Both the position numbers and the translations under genes were made by a program. The notes under the pieces are model-generated. The model made no database searches and was not told the DNA's origin. It saw nothing but the letters and a program-made list of their open reading frames with translations. Shown in pieces: positions 1-10,127 of a DNA stretch of 64,000 nt. Origin of the DNA: Pseudogymnoascus destructans (Eukaryota > Ascomycota > Leotiomycetes > Thelebolales > Thelebolaceae); NCBI RefSeq assembly GCF_001641265.1, contig NW_020167531.1:372001-436000 (forward strand), read 5' to 3'. Every line of letters starts with the position of its first letter. Position 1 is the first letter of the stretch.

Positions 1-261
1 ATCCCACACTCACTGACTTTAACAGACGAGAAAGACAGTGTGAGGAAAGCTATCCTTGAGTCCAGGCGCAGGGCACAGGAGGAGCTGGCGGTAGGCCGAC
101 CAGAAGACCATGAAGAAACACCAGGAATACTAGCGGATCAGTCGGCTTCTAAGCCTCTAGTTTCCGCCCGTCCTCTCACTAACAATAACGTTGTTATTGG
201 CCCAACTGTAGAGCCTATGGCCGTAGAAGAGGGCGAGGCTGTTGTCATGGACCTCGATTGA
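1..261 (+). CDS. 3' end of an unidentified gene (partial)
   Basis: The frame is open from the first base and closes at a TGA at 259-261, giving 86 residues of a C-terminus whose start lies outside the window. The visible part is charged and low in hydrophobics: a short basic, probably helical stretch (residues 13-25), then a polar, probably disordered tail ending in an acidic MDLD. No domain is recognisable and I do not know the function. It converges on VPS8, with about 150 bp between the two stops, which fits a real gene end rather than a chance frame. Confidence 0.5.
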   Translation: MPHSLTLTDEKDSVRKAILESRRRAQEELAVGRPEDHEETPGILADQSASKPLVSARPLTNNNVVIGPTVEPMAVEEGEAVVMDLD

Positions 262-409
262 TATGGTACCGTAACATTCAAATTAAGCCGTTATATACCA
301 TTATACAGCAGTCATCACAAGCCAATATCAGCCGTTCTTTGTAGCAGTGAAGATGCGAACGTGACGTTCCAAGTCCGTATCAGGAAATAACTATGTGAGC
401 TATATACAG

Positions 410-3400
410 CTATCCATCTATTGGACATCTAAACTCCCTCCCATCATGTACAGGCTCTCTCCAAGTCCCTTCCGCCTTCTTTGCAAGTGCAGCTTCGAGA
501 CACTGCCGATGGTACAAGTGCCTGCACGCAAACACAATAAGCGGACCCAAATCCGACGCCTTGCTTGCAACCGGGCCATTAAAATCATCCCCACGATCTT
601 CATCATCCTCATGTCCGTCAAAACCCTTGGGTTTTTTACCATCCATATTACTCATCGCCTCAACCTGTGATTTCGCCCTCTCCTTCCCGCGAACCCCTCC
701 TCCAGACTTCAGTAACCACCGCTTCTCCCGCTTGATGGTCTCCGCAGCCTGCTTCCCTTCCCACCGCCCCAATACATCGCCAGCTACGCCGGGGCCCCAG
801 GTTCGGCGATGGCATCCTTCGCACACTGATCCGCGAGGCCTCCACCCCCGTTTGCGCAAGTGGGATGCAGAATCAACGTTGACGAAAAGATCTTTGTCGA
901 GTAGCCTATTGGCAAGACCAAGGATGCTCTCTTCGTATGCGTATGCAGAGAATATAGAGGTCAATACAGCTCGGAGATCCGTAATGGTGGGGGATGAGAC
1001 GGATGCTCTTGTGAGGAAGGCGCGGAGGATACGGAGGAACGATATGTTGCCTCCAGAGGGGCCAGACGTAGCCGTGAGAAGAGCTGTAAATGTGCTTTGC
1101 ACCAGGGAGCGCAAGCTGAAGAGAAGTTTCCCGCCATCGAGATTTGTCGCTTGAAACCCGTCCAGATTTAACAGAGAGGAAGATATGTTCTTGGTGATTT
1201 GCACTACTGCGTCGATTAATTCGAGCCAGAGCGATTCTTGAGAGTTAAGCTCAGTATTAACGGCTGACTTTCTCCGTTGCGTCCCGTTTACTTCCTTACC
1301 AGATGAAGATTTGCTGTTCTTTTTACAAAGCCAAATCCCCACACCTGTGTATTTCTGGAGCGATTCAAGAAGAACTTCTGCTGCCTCTTCGAGATTGTCC
1401 GGGTGCATATCTTGGTCGTTCGATTGCAGTAGGCCTGTAAGTGCACCTTCGAGTTTGCCAAGATGCTCAGTCAGTCTCTCCATTGCGTCCCCAATGAGGC
1501 CCTCGCGAGCCATTAATATTACCGCAGCATCAACAACGCCGCCATCTTCCATGGCTGGGAGGACTTTATCCAGGCGAAGATCCGATGTTTGGATAGCTTC
1601 CACATACCCCGCCACATGTAGCGCATCAAAGCTACACATGAGCAGGACATATCTTTCGATGAATAATTTATCGTGCAATGGCTTAGCCTCAGGGCTTCCA
1701 ACCTTTTCGGGCTCGAGAATGGCTTGGAGATACCGGTATTCGTGTTCCAGATCTTCTGACAGCGCCTCCAAGATGTCCTGATGAAGTTCTGGGCAATATT
1801 CCGCCACTGTTTGTGCTGACTTCACGGCATCGATAGCCACGAGGTCTCTCGCATGGCTTCGAATAACACTGTGTATATCATCGATTTGCTTCGGGCTGGG
1901 GCCACCGTGAGCCCTCAGACAGTCGCCAATAACATCAAACACCGATTCTTGATCCTCCGGATCTTCGAAATATGTTTGCAGAAGTTGCCCATATTGCTTG
2001 GCGGATTTGTATACATTCTTCAGCGCCCTGAAGAATTTGGCTTTTCGAAACAGGGGTATTAGAGACTGGATATCTGTTGGGTGATAAATAGATAGCAGAT
2101 ACTCGGCACTCAGCTGAGCATCATCAGCTATATCATCGCCGGGATAGTTGCAAAGCCCAGTGAGGAGTTTGTGGAGTGACGACCCTGAGAGTAGTAGGTA
2201 CTGGGGGAATTTCGGAAGATTCCTCGCAATGAACATATCCAGGTATATGGTATCCTCCGGAGCAAAGTCCGTTCGATTCATCACCTCAAGCAATATGCTG
2301 ATAATGTATTGGCGATTAACGGATTGCCCAAAGAGTTGCTCCTCGCGCATATCGGGATCGGCTTCTGCTGGATCAGCCTCATCATGCGTGTCATTAAGAA
2401 ATGGGTCCTCAAATGCCTCGTTCAGCGAACTCAATAGGCTGGGCGCGTCATATTTCAAGATCATGCGAAGATAGGGGAACGACGGCTCGTCATCCGCATG
2501 TGGCATCGTGAGGAAAGGCTTGGAGCTCCCAACTGGCCAGGTGATTGTGTTCCCTGAGAACAGAAACCAGTAGATCTCCGATTTTGCTTTTTGGGCCTGT
2601 TCGTCTGTGAGTGGCTGGCCCGTAGGATACACACGCCCGGTGAGGGTATATGACATGTATGGGAACATTTTCAACGCATTGGGATCGTCCATCAGCTCGC
2701 CGTTCGCCAGATGGCCACCATCCTGGACTAGCGGTACTAGCAATTTTAATAGGTAGACTAACGGTGCGATATAGTCATCGAGAGCCTGGGTCCAGATATA
2801 TATCAAGGCATCGTAGAGGTTGTTCTGTTTGCACAGTGCCGTAATTTGATCTATATCGAACGTCGCAGTCTCCATGCGGCACAGTATCTCTTCCAATCGG
2901 CTTTCCAGTCCCTCTGAGACGAAATGCGAGACCAGAGACTTTACGACAATCGGCGGAACCGAAGTTATCTCCTCTTCCAATATGTAGGGCTCGAGAGTCT
3001 CCAGAAATACTCCAAGGAAGTCGCCATGTTCGTACCATTCATATACATCATCGAAAAGATAGTCTGTATCGTCAATGGCTAGTGAAGCCGCAAAGCAAGC
3101 ATGTGCGAGTTCTTTTAATTCCGTCTCTCTTTCGCTTCTTCTGGTCGACGTCTTACTACTCCCAAAAGCGAATTTCAGAGAAGCGGTCATAATCTCCAGG
3201 AGCTTATCCCGTACAATGGAATGTCTCAATCCACTGTCCTCGGGTAAGCCAATGGTAAGCTTATCCGCATCACCTGTGAAATAAGAGGTTGCCAGGTTGA
3301 TCGCGCCAATGTAGTCGCCATTTTCCATCAGGGCGATCAGCCGATCGGCCCAGTTTGATACTGCTCCTATCGAGATGTCATTAAAGCCGAGAAGGAACAT

Positions 3401-5164
3401 CCGGCCCTTATAAGCTCTGAGGCTCATATAGAACGCATCTGCCACCACACCGTGCATTGATGAATCATCCTCGTCTAATTGTTCAACTAGACTGTGCAGC
3501 TGGTCCGAAAATAGATCCTTATGATAAATATGTTTGTAAAGGAGATCAAATGCTTCGGTCATCCTCATTGTGTGGTCTTCCAGGATAATGAGTCGTTGGG
3601 TTATCGTCAGAACAGCCAAAACCGACCGGCTAAGCCATTGGACGGCAACAATTGCTTCATCAGACTTCCAGCGACTTCGAGCTCTGAAATTTAAGCTGGG
3701 CTGTTTATCGCCCTTCGCTTCGAATTCTTCAACATCCATGATGGTGAGGACATTAGACCAGCAGTACACCAGTTTAACCTTCGACACTGTGTCGCCAGTT
3801 TCTGGGTCTTTCACTTTCAGCTTCACAGCTGGGAACCATGCTAAGCAACCACTCATGGCCCCGTGAGCCGCGATTTCTTTCGGCCGAGCAGCTTTATGCT
3901 GAGTTTCCGCAACTGGTGTTGTCGAAACAATAACCAGTAAATACGGCGTTAACATAGCTGTCAGCCCCAGCGTATCTGTCACGCGCTCCACATTACCTAG
4001 TGGTAGAGACGCAAACGCCAGAACAGTGCTGGGTTTCCGCGACTTCCCCGTCATGGCAGAGTCGTTGGGATATCTGCCAAGTATCCGAGTGGTTTTTACG
4101 CGGCGGCCTACAGAACCAGTCCCTCGAGTTGCAAGATGCGAAAATGCCATCCCACGATCGTCAGCTGAGACGATAGCCGTATGTCTCGTGCCTAGAAACC
4201 CCAGGTGGGTGATTGCGACGTTCGGAACGTGACCGTCGAGACTTCGGGCGTGTAATGTCGACACTTCTACTGCTGGGATATGCAGAAACGGACGAGAAGC
4301 TTTGGCTATTTCCCACGTGAATATATCTCCATTGACATGCCCCCCAGCAACGGTGGAATGGTCGGCAGATATGGCTATAGAGCTAATAGCGCCAGACTCC
4401 ACAGCTTTCGTGCCTTGTCCGATGATCGATTTCAAGTTTTGGTGATAGTCGAAGACCAGAATTATTCCCTTCGAAGTCCCCACAACAATAGATGCAGATA
4501 CAGCTATACAAGTGGGTGTACCAAAATTCCTCTTCCCAACCTCCGAGAAAGTTTTCCCATTCATCTTCTTAAGCTTCGTCCAACGCACGACCTCCCAAGG
4601 CGGCGAGGGAGTATCGACTTCCTCGCCATCCAAAGGCACCTGGCTATTGAGCGAGACCTGCCGCGAATGCGATGGGTAAAATGCCGGGGACAACGCTCTC
4701 GGTGAATAGACACCAGATGGCGGAGCAAGACGAGACGAGAATCGGCGATCGAATGGTCTGAAGGATGGCGTGGGGCTGCCTAGCATTTGTCGAGAGGCCA
4801 TAGATGGCAAGACGCTGCTTTCTGAAGAGGACATAACGGAGCCCTGGACAGAAGGTGTATCGTCTGGGATCGACATCATTGAATCAGCCGGGCTGCCATT
4901 CCTTATAGGAGTGTAAGCCGGGGAGACATCTCCAAAGTCGCTCCCAGCCTCATCCATATGCTCGTATCCGTCGCCATGTGCCCCATTCCCGGTGCGAGCT
5001 GGAGCTGCGCTTGCAGCAATTTCTTCCTCCAGCATATCTGATATCCTTCCCTCTCCTCCATCACTATGTTGTTGCTCCCATTCCTCATCGCCTCTATCCT
5101 CCGGCCTTCCATTATCTCCCGCCCCCGCTACCGACCCATCTGTCTCCGACGAAGAGGAGCTCAT
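410..5164 (-). CDS. VPS8: Vps8, CORVET tethering complex subunit
   Basis: Single uninterrupted frame of 1584 aa. Vps8 is the Rab5-binding subunit of the CORVET complex, which tethers endosomes before fusion on the route to the vacuole. After a Ser/Pro-rich disordered N-terminus (about 1-185) comes a WD40-like beta-propeller region (about 190-500; GTSKGIILVFDYHQ, SSIAISADHSTVAGGHVNGDIFTWE), then a long alpha-solenoid with the Vps8 core domain (about 600-1400), and a C-terminal RING-type zinc finger: C1448-x2-C1451, a long insertion, then C1547-x-H1549-x2-H1552-x2-C1555 and C1580-P. Length and order fit fungal Vps8. The last expected RING ligand is absent: the protein ends CPIDG. The gene is divergent from the GPALPP-motif gene, with about 480 bp between start codons. 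Confidence 0.93.
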   Translation of the reverse strand: MSSSSSETDGSVAGAGDNGRPEDRGDEEWEQQHSDGGEGRISDMLEEEIAASAAPARTGNGAHGDGYEHMDEAGSDFGDVSPAYTPIRNGSPADSMMSIPDDTPSVQGSVMSSSESSVLPSMASRQMLGSPTPSFRPFDRRFSSRLAPPSGVYSPRALSPAFYPSHSRQVSLNSQVPLDGEEVDTPSPPWEVVRWTKLKKMNGKTFSEVGKRNFGTPTCIAVSASIVVGTSKGIILVFDYHQNLKSIIGQGTKAVESGAISSIAISADHSTVAGGHVNGDIFTWEIAKASRPFLHIPAVEVSTLHARSLDGHVPNVAITHLGFLGTRHTAIVSADDRGMAFSHLATRGTGSVGRRVKTTRILGRYPNDSAMTGKSRKPSTVLAFASLPLGNVERVTDTLGLTAMLTPYLLVIVSTTPVAETQHKAARPKEIAAHGAMSGCLAWFPAVKLKVKDPETGDTVSKVKLVYCWSNVLTIMDVEEFEAKGDKQPSLNFRARSRWKSDEAIVAVQWLSRSVLAVLTITQRLIILEDHTMRMTEAFDLLYKHIYHKDLFSDQLHSLVEQLDEDDSSMHGVVADAFYMSLRAYKGRMFLLGFNDISIGAVSNWADRLIALMENGDYIGAINLATSYFTGDADKLTIGLPEDSGLRHSIVRDKLLEIMTASLKFAFGSSKTSTRRSERETELKELAHACFAASLAIDDTDYLFDDVYEWYEHGDFLGVFLETLEPYILEEEITSVPPIVVKSLVSHFVSEGLESRLEEILCRMETATFDIDQITALCKQNNLYDALIYIWTQALDDYIAPLVYLLKLLVPLVQDGGHLANGELMDDPNALKMFPYMSYTLTGRVYPTGQPLTDEQAQKAKSEIYWFLFSGNTITWPVGSSKPFLTMPHADDEPSFPYLRMILKYDAPSLLSSLNEAFEDPFLNDTHDEADPAEADPDMREEQLFGQSVNRQYIISILLEVMNRTDFAPEDTIYLDMFIARNLPKFPQYLLLSGSSLHKLLTGLCNYPGDDIADDAQLSAEYLLSIYHPTDIQSLIPLFRKAKFFRALKNVYKSAKQYGQLLQTYFEDPEDQESVFDVIGDCLRAHGGPSPKQIDDIHSVIRSHARDLVAIDAVKSAQTVAEYCPELHQDILEALSEDLEHEYRYLQAILEPEKVGSPEAKPLHDKLFIERYVLLMCSFDALHVAGYVEAIQTSDLRLDKVLPAMEDGGVVDAAVILMAREGLIGDAMERLTEHLGKLEGALTGLLQSNDQDMHPDNLEEAAEVLLESLQKYTGVGIWLCKKNSKSSSGKEVNGTQRRKSAVNTELNSQESLWLELIDAVVQITKNISSSLLNLDGFQATNLDGGKLLFSLRSLVQSTFTALLTATSGPSGGNISFLRILRAFLTRASVSSPTITDLRAVLTSIFSAYAYEESILGLANRLLDKDLFVNVDSASHLRKRGWRPRGSVCEGCHRRTWGPGVAGDVLGRWEGKQAAETIKREKRWLLKSGGGVRGKERAKSQVEAMSNMDGKKPKGFDGHEDDEDRGDDFNGPVASKASDLGPLIVFACRHLYHRQCLEAALAKKAEGTWREPVHDGREFRCPIDG

Positions 5165-5641
5165 CGGAGTGTCCTAGACTGGCGCATGGCACCGATGTCG
5201 TATTTCAGCGGCGCAGTCAAAGGCGCAGGTTCACGCAGTATCTTAAAATGCCAATCGGAATGGCTGTCGCGTGCGTGAGAATCGTCAATGGGTAGCTCGT
5301 TGACATCTAGGGTACGAATTGGGTCTGTAGATAAGCTTCGTAAGAGCTTGCGATACGTGCGCGGCCCGCTGGTATAGTTTCCTTACTCAGGCACAGGAAA
5401 TAGGCCAAGATTCGAGGTTAATTCACGTCGAAGAAATATCCCTCAAGGCGATGAAGAGGTAGCTATTCTCGTTCTCACCAAGCCAAACTGGTAGCCTGTT
5501 GTGACCAGGGAGGTCTGCCGCCACGGAAATTGCCGCGAACCTGGGGAGGTAAGACGACGCCATGGGCTAGGCTATCAATTTCTCCAACCTCAGCCTTTCC
5601 ACCTCTCCTACTCGGCAACTTCTCAACAACAACTCATCACC
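5165..5641. other. divergent intergenic region VPS8 / GPALPP1-like
   Basis: 477 bp separating two divergent start codons, so it should hold both promoters. Reading frames run through parts of it but none looks coding. I see no clear TATA box; a short CT-rich stretch (about 5578-5625) precedes the right-hand start, as is common for fungal housekeeping promoters. Confidence 0.4.
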
Positions 5642-6754
5642 ATGTCAGGAATAGGGCCCCAACTACCGCCTCACCTCGCGAAGCGCAAGCGCTCAACAGA
5701 CGACACCACAACCCTCAATCCTCCCTCTCCCCCCACCAAAATCCGCGCAACAAGCCGCAATGTAGACACTCAGCCTCGTCGCGTCCTCGGCCCCTCCATG
5801 CCACCCACCCACAACGAAGAAGAAATCGGCCTCGACTCCAGCTCCGACGATGAGCCTGGTTCTTCCCTCCCGCCCGGCGCAATGCCGGCACCAGAACCCA
5901 AACCGCGCCGTGTAATGGGCCCAGCAATGCCACCACCACAGAATACCGACGAAATCCCACTTGACGACAGTTCCGATGACGACGTCGGACCCTTTCCCCC
6001 CCCCTCAACCACCACCACCGCACTTCCCGCACCCCGCCGCATTCTTGGCCCCGCCCCCCCTCCAGCATTACTCTCCGAGCGCCCTACAGAAGATCCCGAC
6101 TCCTCCTCAGACGACGACTACGGCCCCTCCCTCCCCCCCGCCCCCGGCTCCGCGGCAGCAGCCGCCGCCGAATCTGCCATCCGTGCCCACGAAACTGCCC
6201 GCGCAGCTACAGCCACCGCCTCCGCAGCGTCCAGCGCGCCTAAGCGCGCAGATTGGATGCTCGTCCCCCCGGGCGCCGATGATTGGACATCGCGCGTCGA
6301 CCCCACGAAGCTGAAGACGCGAAAGTTTGCGTCTGGAAAGGGGGCGAAGGCGCTGGGGGAGAAGAGCGGGGTTAGTGCTATATGGACTGAGACGCCTGAG
6401 GAAAAACGGCAGCGTTTAGAGGACGAGGTGTTAGGACGGAAGGAAGTTGCTACGAATTCCGGCAAGAACGGGACGAGAGGTGCCGGAGGGGGACAAGGGG
6501 AGGATGAAGCAGAGCAAGCGGCGATAGCGAAGAGGATTCGGGGGTATAATGAGCGGATGAGGGGGAAGAGTATGGTAGAGGAGCATACGGGGAGACAGGG
6601 GGGGAAGGAGGAGGAGGATGATCCGAGTAAGAGGGGTTTTGATAAGGAGAAGGATATGGGCCTGGGAGGGAGGATTGGGCATGTGCAGAAGCAGGAGATG
6701 TTGAGGAAGGCGGGGGATTTTGGGTCAAGGTTTGAGAGGGGGAAGTTTTTGTGA
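5642..6754 (+). CDS. GPALPP-motif / DUF3752 family protein
   Basis: 370 aa, no intron. The frame is open upstream to 5501, but the first ATG of a plausible protein is at 5642, in a good context (caccATGtc). Four copies of a G-P-x-x-P-P motif (GPQLPP, GPSMPP, GPAMPP, GPAPPP) alternate with acidic SSSDDE clusters in residues 1-185. This is the repeat that names human GPALPP1 (KIAA1704). The C-terminal half (about 205-370) has the charged DUF3752 region: DWMLVPP, then a W-T-E-T-P-E-E-K-R segment, and ends in a basic FGSRFERGKFL. The molecular role of the family is not established; nuclear or spliceosome association is a possibility only. Codon use is strongly GC-rich. Confidence 0.85.
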   Translation: MSGIGPQLPPHLAKRKRSTDDTTTLNPPSPPTKIRATSRNVDTQPRRVLGPSMPPTHNEEEIGLDSSSDDEPGSSLPPGAMPAPEPKPRRVMGPAMPPPQNTDEIPLDDSSDDDVGPFPPPSTTTTALPAPRRILGPAPPPALLSERPTEDPDSSSDDDYGPSLPPAPGSAAAAAAESAIRAHETARAATATASAASSAPKRADWMLVPPGADDWTSRVDPTKLKTRKFASGKGAKALGEKSGVSAIWTETPEEKRQRLEDEVLGRKEVATNSGKNGTRGAGGGQGEDEAEQAAIAKRIRGYNERMRGKSMVEEHTGRQGGKEEEDDPSKRGFDKEKDMGLGGRIGHVQKQEMLRKAGDFGSRFERGKFL

Positions 6755-7538
6755 GGGGTGTGTGGCGGTATACGTGTCATTTTTTTAGAATTCTAGAACT
6801 GGAGCAATCAACGGACCTTGGGATTTATGAGATGATGTATATTAGGCTCAAGTGCATGCTGCCTTGTTGTAACCCGTGTGACACTGTCAATGCTGGTAGA
6901 TCGAAAAATTATGCAGCTCCCAGGAGTCCATCAAAGCTGGACGTTTATAGACAGTCCTTCGTCTCTTAATCTTCATCATCTGTCAACCTTCTTCCTCTCA
7001 AGCTTCATATTCGACCCTCACATTCGATCTTCACATTCGATTTTCACATTCGATTTTCACATTCGATTTTCACATTCGATTTTCACATTCGATCTTTACA
7101 TTCGACCGTCACATTTGCACCCCCGCGTCTTTTCCCTCTTCTCGCCAGCGCCTATTCTCATCGAAGCATCACCCTGCCGCCAGCCAGCTCCGCAATCAGC
7201 CCCCGCAAAGGCCTAGATATCAACTACAAGTCCATCGATTAGTCCGGCCCCGGCGGTAACGGTATATCCTCATCCACTTTAATTACCTGGCTCCAAATCA
7301 CAGCGATAGCACTTCTACAATACGGGAGCAACTTATTCCCCATAACAGCCATACGAGCACAATAAATATAGCATGCAGTCATCACATTTCGCTAATCAGC
7401 AACGAGTTATGTAAAGTACAAACGCCCTTTGCCCCATCCAATCTCCTATTCCAATCCCCCATCCATACAATCTTCGATCCACCATCCCACCACTGGCTCA
7501 AGCTTGCGGATAAGAGACCATGTCAGAAATCAACGCGC
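6755..7538. other. convergent-gene spacer with minisatellite
   Basis: 784 bp between the ends of the GPALPP-type gene and STI1. Apart from the 13-bp tandem repeat listed separately I see no gene; the open frames across it depend on the repeat. Confidence 0.4.
7005..7115 (+). repeat. 13-bp tandem repeat, unit CACATTCGATTTT
   Basis: About eight copies of a 13-bp unit; the central four or five are nearly identical and the outer ones diverge (GATCTT, GACCCT). Because 13 is not a multiple of three, the frames across it show a 13-residue periodicity that is an artefact of the repeat. Confidence 0.9.
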
Positions 7539-9488
7539 TTACCTCCCCATACGGATAACACCCGCATAAGTGAGCTTGGTGATCTTCGCGCGGATCGCCG
7601 GGTTCTTCATGTGCTCCTGCAGCGCCGACGGATCGTTCTGGGCTTGCTGGAGAATGCTGTTCATGACTGGGTCGGACATGATTGCCATGATCTATAGCAA
7701 CATCATCAGTATTGTCAATTTGCCACGCATGGGGGTGGGTTTATCTTACCTCAGGGTCCTTCTGAATCCTCTCCTTAGTCTGCTGCTCCGTCTCCCCATC
7801 CCTCGTCGCATACATAGCCTGCAGCGCCTTCTGCTGCTGCTGATCAATCTCCCTCTTATTCGCCCCCGACTCATCAACCCCCGTAGCCGCCTCACACATA
7901 TCAAGACACTTGCTATAATCCCTCATACCACAGTACGCCTGCGCCTTCCTCAGGTACGCGCGGATGAACTTCGGATCGCGCTTGATAGCCTCATCGCAGT
8001 CATCCAGCGCAGACGGGAACTCAAGCAACTTCATAAACGCCGCCGCGCGATTCGAGTAACCCCTCGGATCCTCCGGCGCGCGCTTCGTCATCTCAGTATA
8101 CGCAGCGACAGCAGCGGGCCAGTCAGACTCCTTGAACTTTGCGTTTCCGAGCTCGCGCGCCTCCTCGGCCTTAGCGGGGTCGATGTACGCCTTCTTCGCG
8201 GTATCGATCTTGTTCTTCTCGGCGGCGCGGAGCTTGTTCACGACATCCGGGGTGCGGTGCTCGGTGAGCGACTTCTGGTAGTTAGCGATGGCCTGGACGT
8301 AATCGCCCTGCTTCTCGTAGGAAGAGCCGATGCGCGCGTACGACTTGGCGATCATCTTGAAATCGGCGTAGACCTCGCGGCCGTACTCGACGGCCTCCTT
8401 GCACGCCGCGATGGCGCCCTCGTAGTCGCCCTTCTCGAACTTGGCCGCGCCCACGTTGTTGAGGTACGTGATGTCCTTGTGCAGCTCCCAGGCCTTGGTG
8501 TAGTGGACCACGGCGTCGTCGAAGTTGCGCTTCTTGTACTCGGCTGTTCCGAGCGCCTTCTCCTTGTCGGCCTCCTCCTTGGCCGCCTTCTTGGCGATGG
8601 CTTCCTCGTCCTCCTCTGCCTCTGGCTCGGGCTTGGTTGGGCGGGCGTCGGCCATGGGGACGTCCTCCTCGGCTTCTCTGGCGCCAGGGCCGGCTTGGCC
8701 AGCGGCGCCGCCACCTCCCATCATGTCCATGTCAACACCCATGAGGACACCGAGGACTTGGATCATCCTTGGGTCGCTGAATAGGTCTTGCGACATGCTG
8801 GGCTGGGACTTGATCTGGTTGAGCTTGTACATGAACGACGGGTCCGCGAGGAACGGCGCGGTTTTCGGGTTCGCAGAAAGCTTTTGGAGGAGCTGGGGAT
8901 CGTTGAACATGTTGCCCAGTCCACCAGTTGGGTCGCCTGTAACACCATCTATGCTCGTCAGTACAAAAATTCACATCTAGATGGCATTCCTTTACATACC
9001 TTCCTTGGCCTCAGCATCAATGGCCTTGTTTACCGACGCCAACCCATTCTTGTTCTGTGCATTGGCCGGATCCAGCTTCAGCCCCTCCTCGTACGCATCG
9101 TGCGCCCCCAACAGGTCTCCAAGACCATGCATAGCAGCGCCCTTGCGTCCCCATCCCTTCGCCCAGTCCGGCTTGATCTCTGTGACTTTGTTGGCATCCT
9201 CGAGGGCGTGCTCGTAATCCTTCTTCGAGGCGTACGCGGCCGAGCGGTTTGAGTAGAGGATGTGGTTGGTTGGCTCGATGGCGATGGCTTCGGTGAATTT
9301 CTCACTGTTTGACAAGTCAGCTAGCTGGGTCTTCAAGGATCCTCTGCGTGTGGAGAAACTAGGAAACGGAGACAGTCTGGGTCTCGTGAAGACGTGAGGC
9401 CAGGCTCAAGTAAAACTTACACAGCCTCGTCGAAATTCTTCTCCGCGATTGCCTTGTTCCCCAAAGCCTTGAGCTCGTCTGCGCTCAT
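7539..9488 (-). CDS. STI1: Sti1/HOP, Hsp70-Hsp90 organizing co-chaperone
   Basis: Four exons: 9488-9421, 9304-9000, 8948-7750, 7691-7539; introns of 116, 51 and 58 nt with GTAAGT/GTATGT/GTAAGA donors. Phases close exactly, giving 574 aa, the normal size for fungal Sti1. Start MSADELKALGNKAIAEKNFD. Order: TPR1 (about 1-105), DP1 aspartate-proline domain (NDPQLLQKLSANP, about 130-190), a charged linker with an AE/EEDEE stretch, TPR2A and TPR2B (about 260-500), and DP2 at the C-terminus (DPVMNSILQQAQNDPSALQEH). Sti1 bridges Hsp70 and Hsp90 by binding their EEVD tails with TPR1 and TPR2A, passing clients between them in the cytosol. The last exon of 50 residues supplies most of DP2, so annotation that stops at 7741 would lose it. 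Confidence 0.96.
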
Positions 9489-10127
9489 GATGAATCTGAC
9501 GTTTATGGTATAATTAATTAGTTGGGTTTAGAATAATATTAGGTGGTCAAGAAGCTGTTCGTTCTTACGGAATCGTTTTGGAGGTATAAAGAAGTGATGA
9601 TGGAGGTGCAAGATAACAATATTATCACCATGCAGCCCATGTACTTCTAGAGCTTTCGGTGGGTGGTCCACAGTCGCCACAATGCAGGGCTGGTCACATG
9701 ACTGGTTTGGCCGTTTATGGCAGAGCGAGAAATTATTAAGGGACGTGTTGAAGCATCTACTCTAAATTGCAGCAAAGTTGAAGAGTGTGATAAATATGTG
9801 AATATATAGTTCTATATTATAAGAACGAGCGCAACAATCATGATTGATTGGATCTAATAGCATCCGCATAGGTAGTTATTGATACCTATTCCAATATTGA
9901 CAGCGACCATAGTCGTCCAGTGGTCCCATAAACGCCATAAAAAGGACAGCAGCCCACTATTCTGATAAAAAGCCCTGTATTCGAGGGTCTTCAATGCTTA
10001 TAGGGTTGCCGTGAGCCTCTCCAAACCGCCAAGCCAAACGGATAATCGCACAAGTCGTCGCTTAGAATACAAATTTAGAAGGTTTCCCAACAAATATTAG
10101 CAGGTCAAGATGTAGACCCAAGGGTAT
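9489..10127. other. STI1 upstream region
   Basis: 639 bp between the STI1 start and the end of the next minus-strand gene. It should hold the STI1 promoter. I looked for alternating GAA/TTC heat-shock elements and found only imperfect ones around 9550-9570, too weak to call. Otherwise AT-rich with nothing recognisable. Confidence 0.35.

Noticed and set aside
5715..6780. Long minus-strand frames opposite the GPALPP-type gene (up to 220 codons)
   Set aside because: Caused by high GC and codon bias of the sense gene; translations are low-complexity Pro/Ser/Arg.
9540..9580. Heat-shock element upstream of STI1
   Set aside because: Only imperfect GAA/TTC triplets with wrong spacing.
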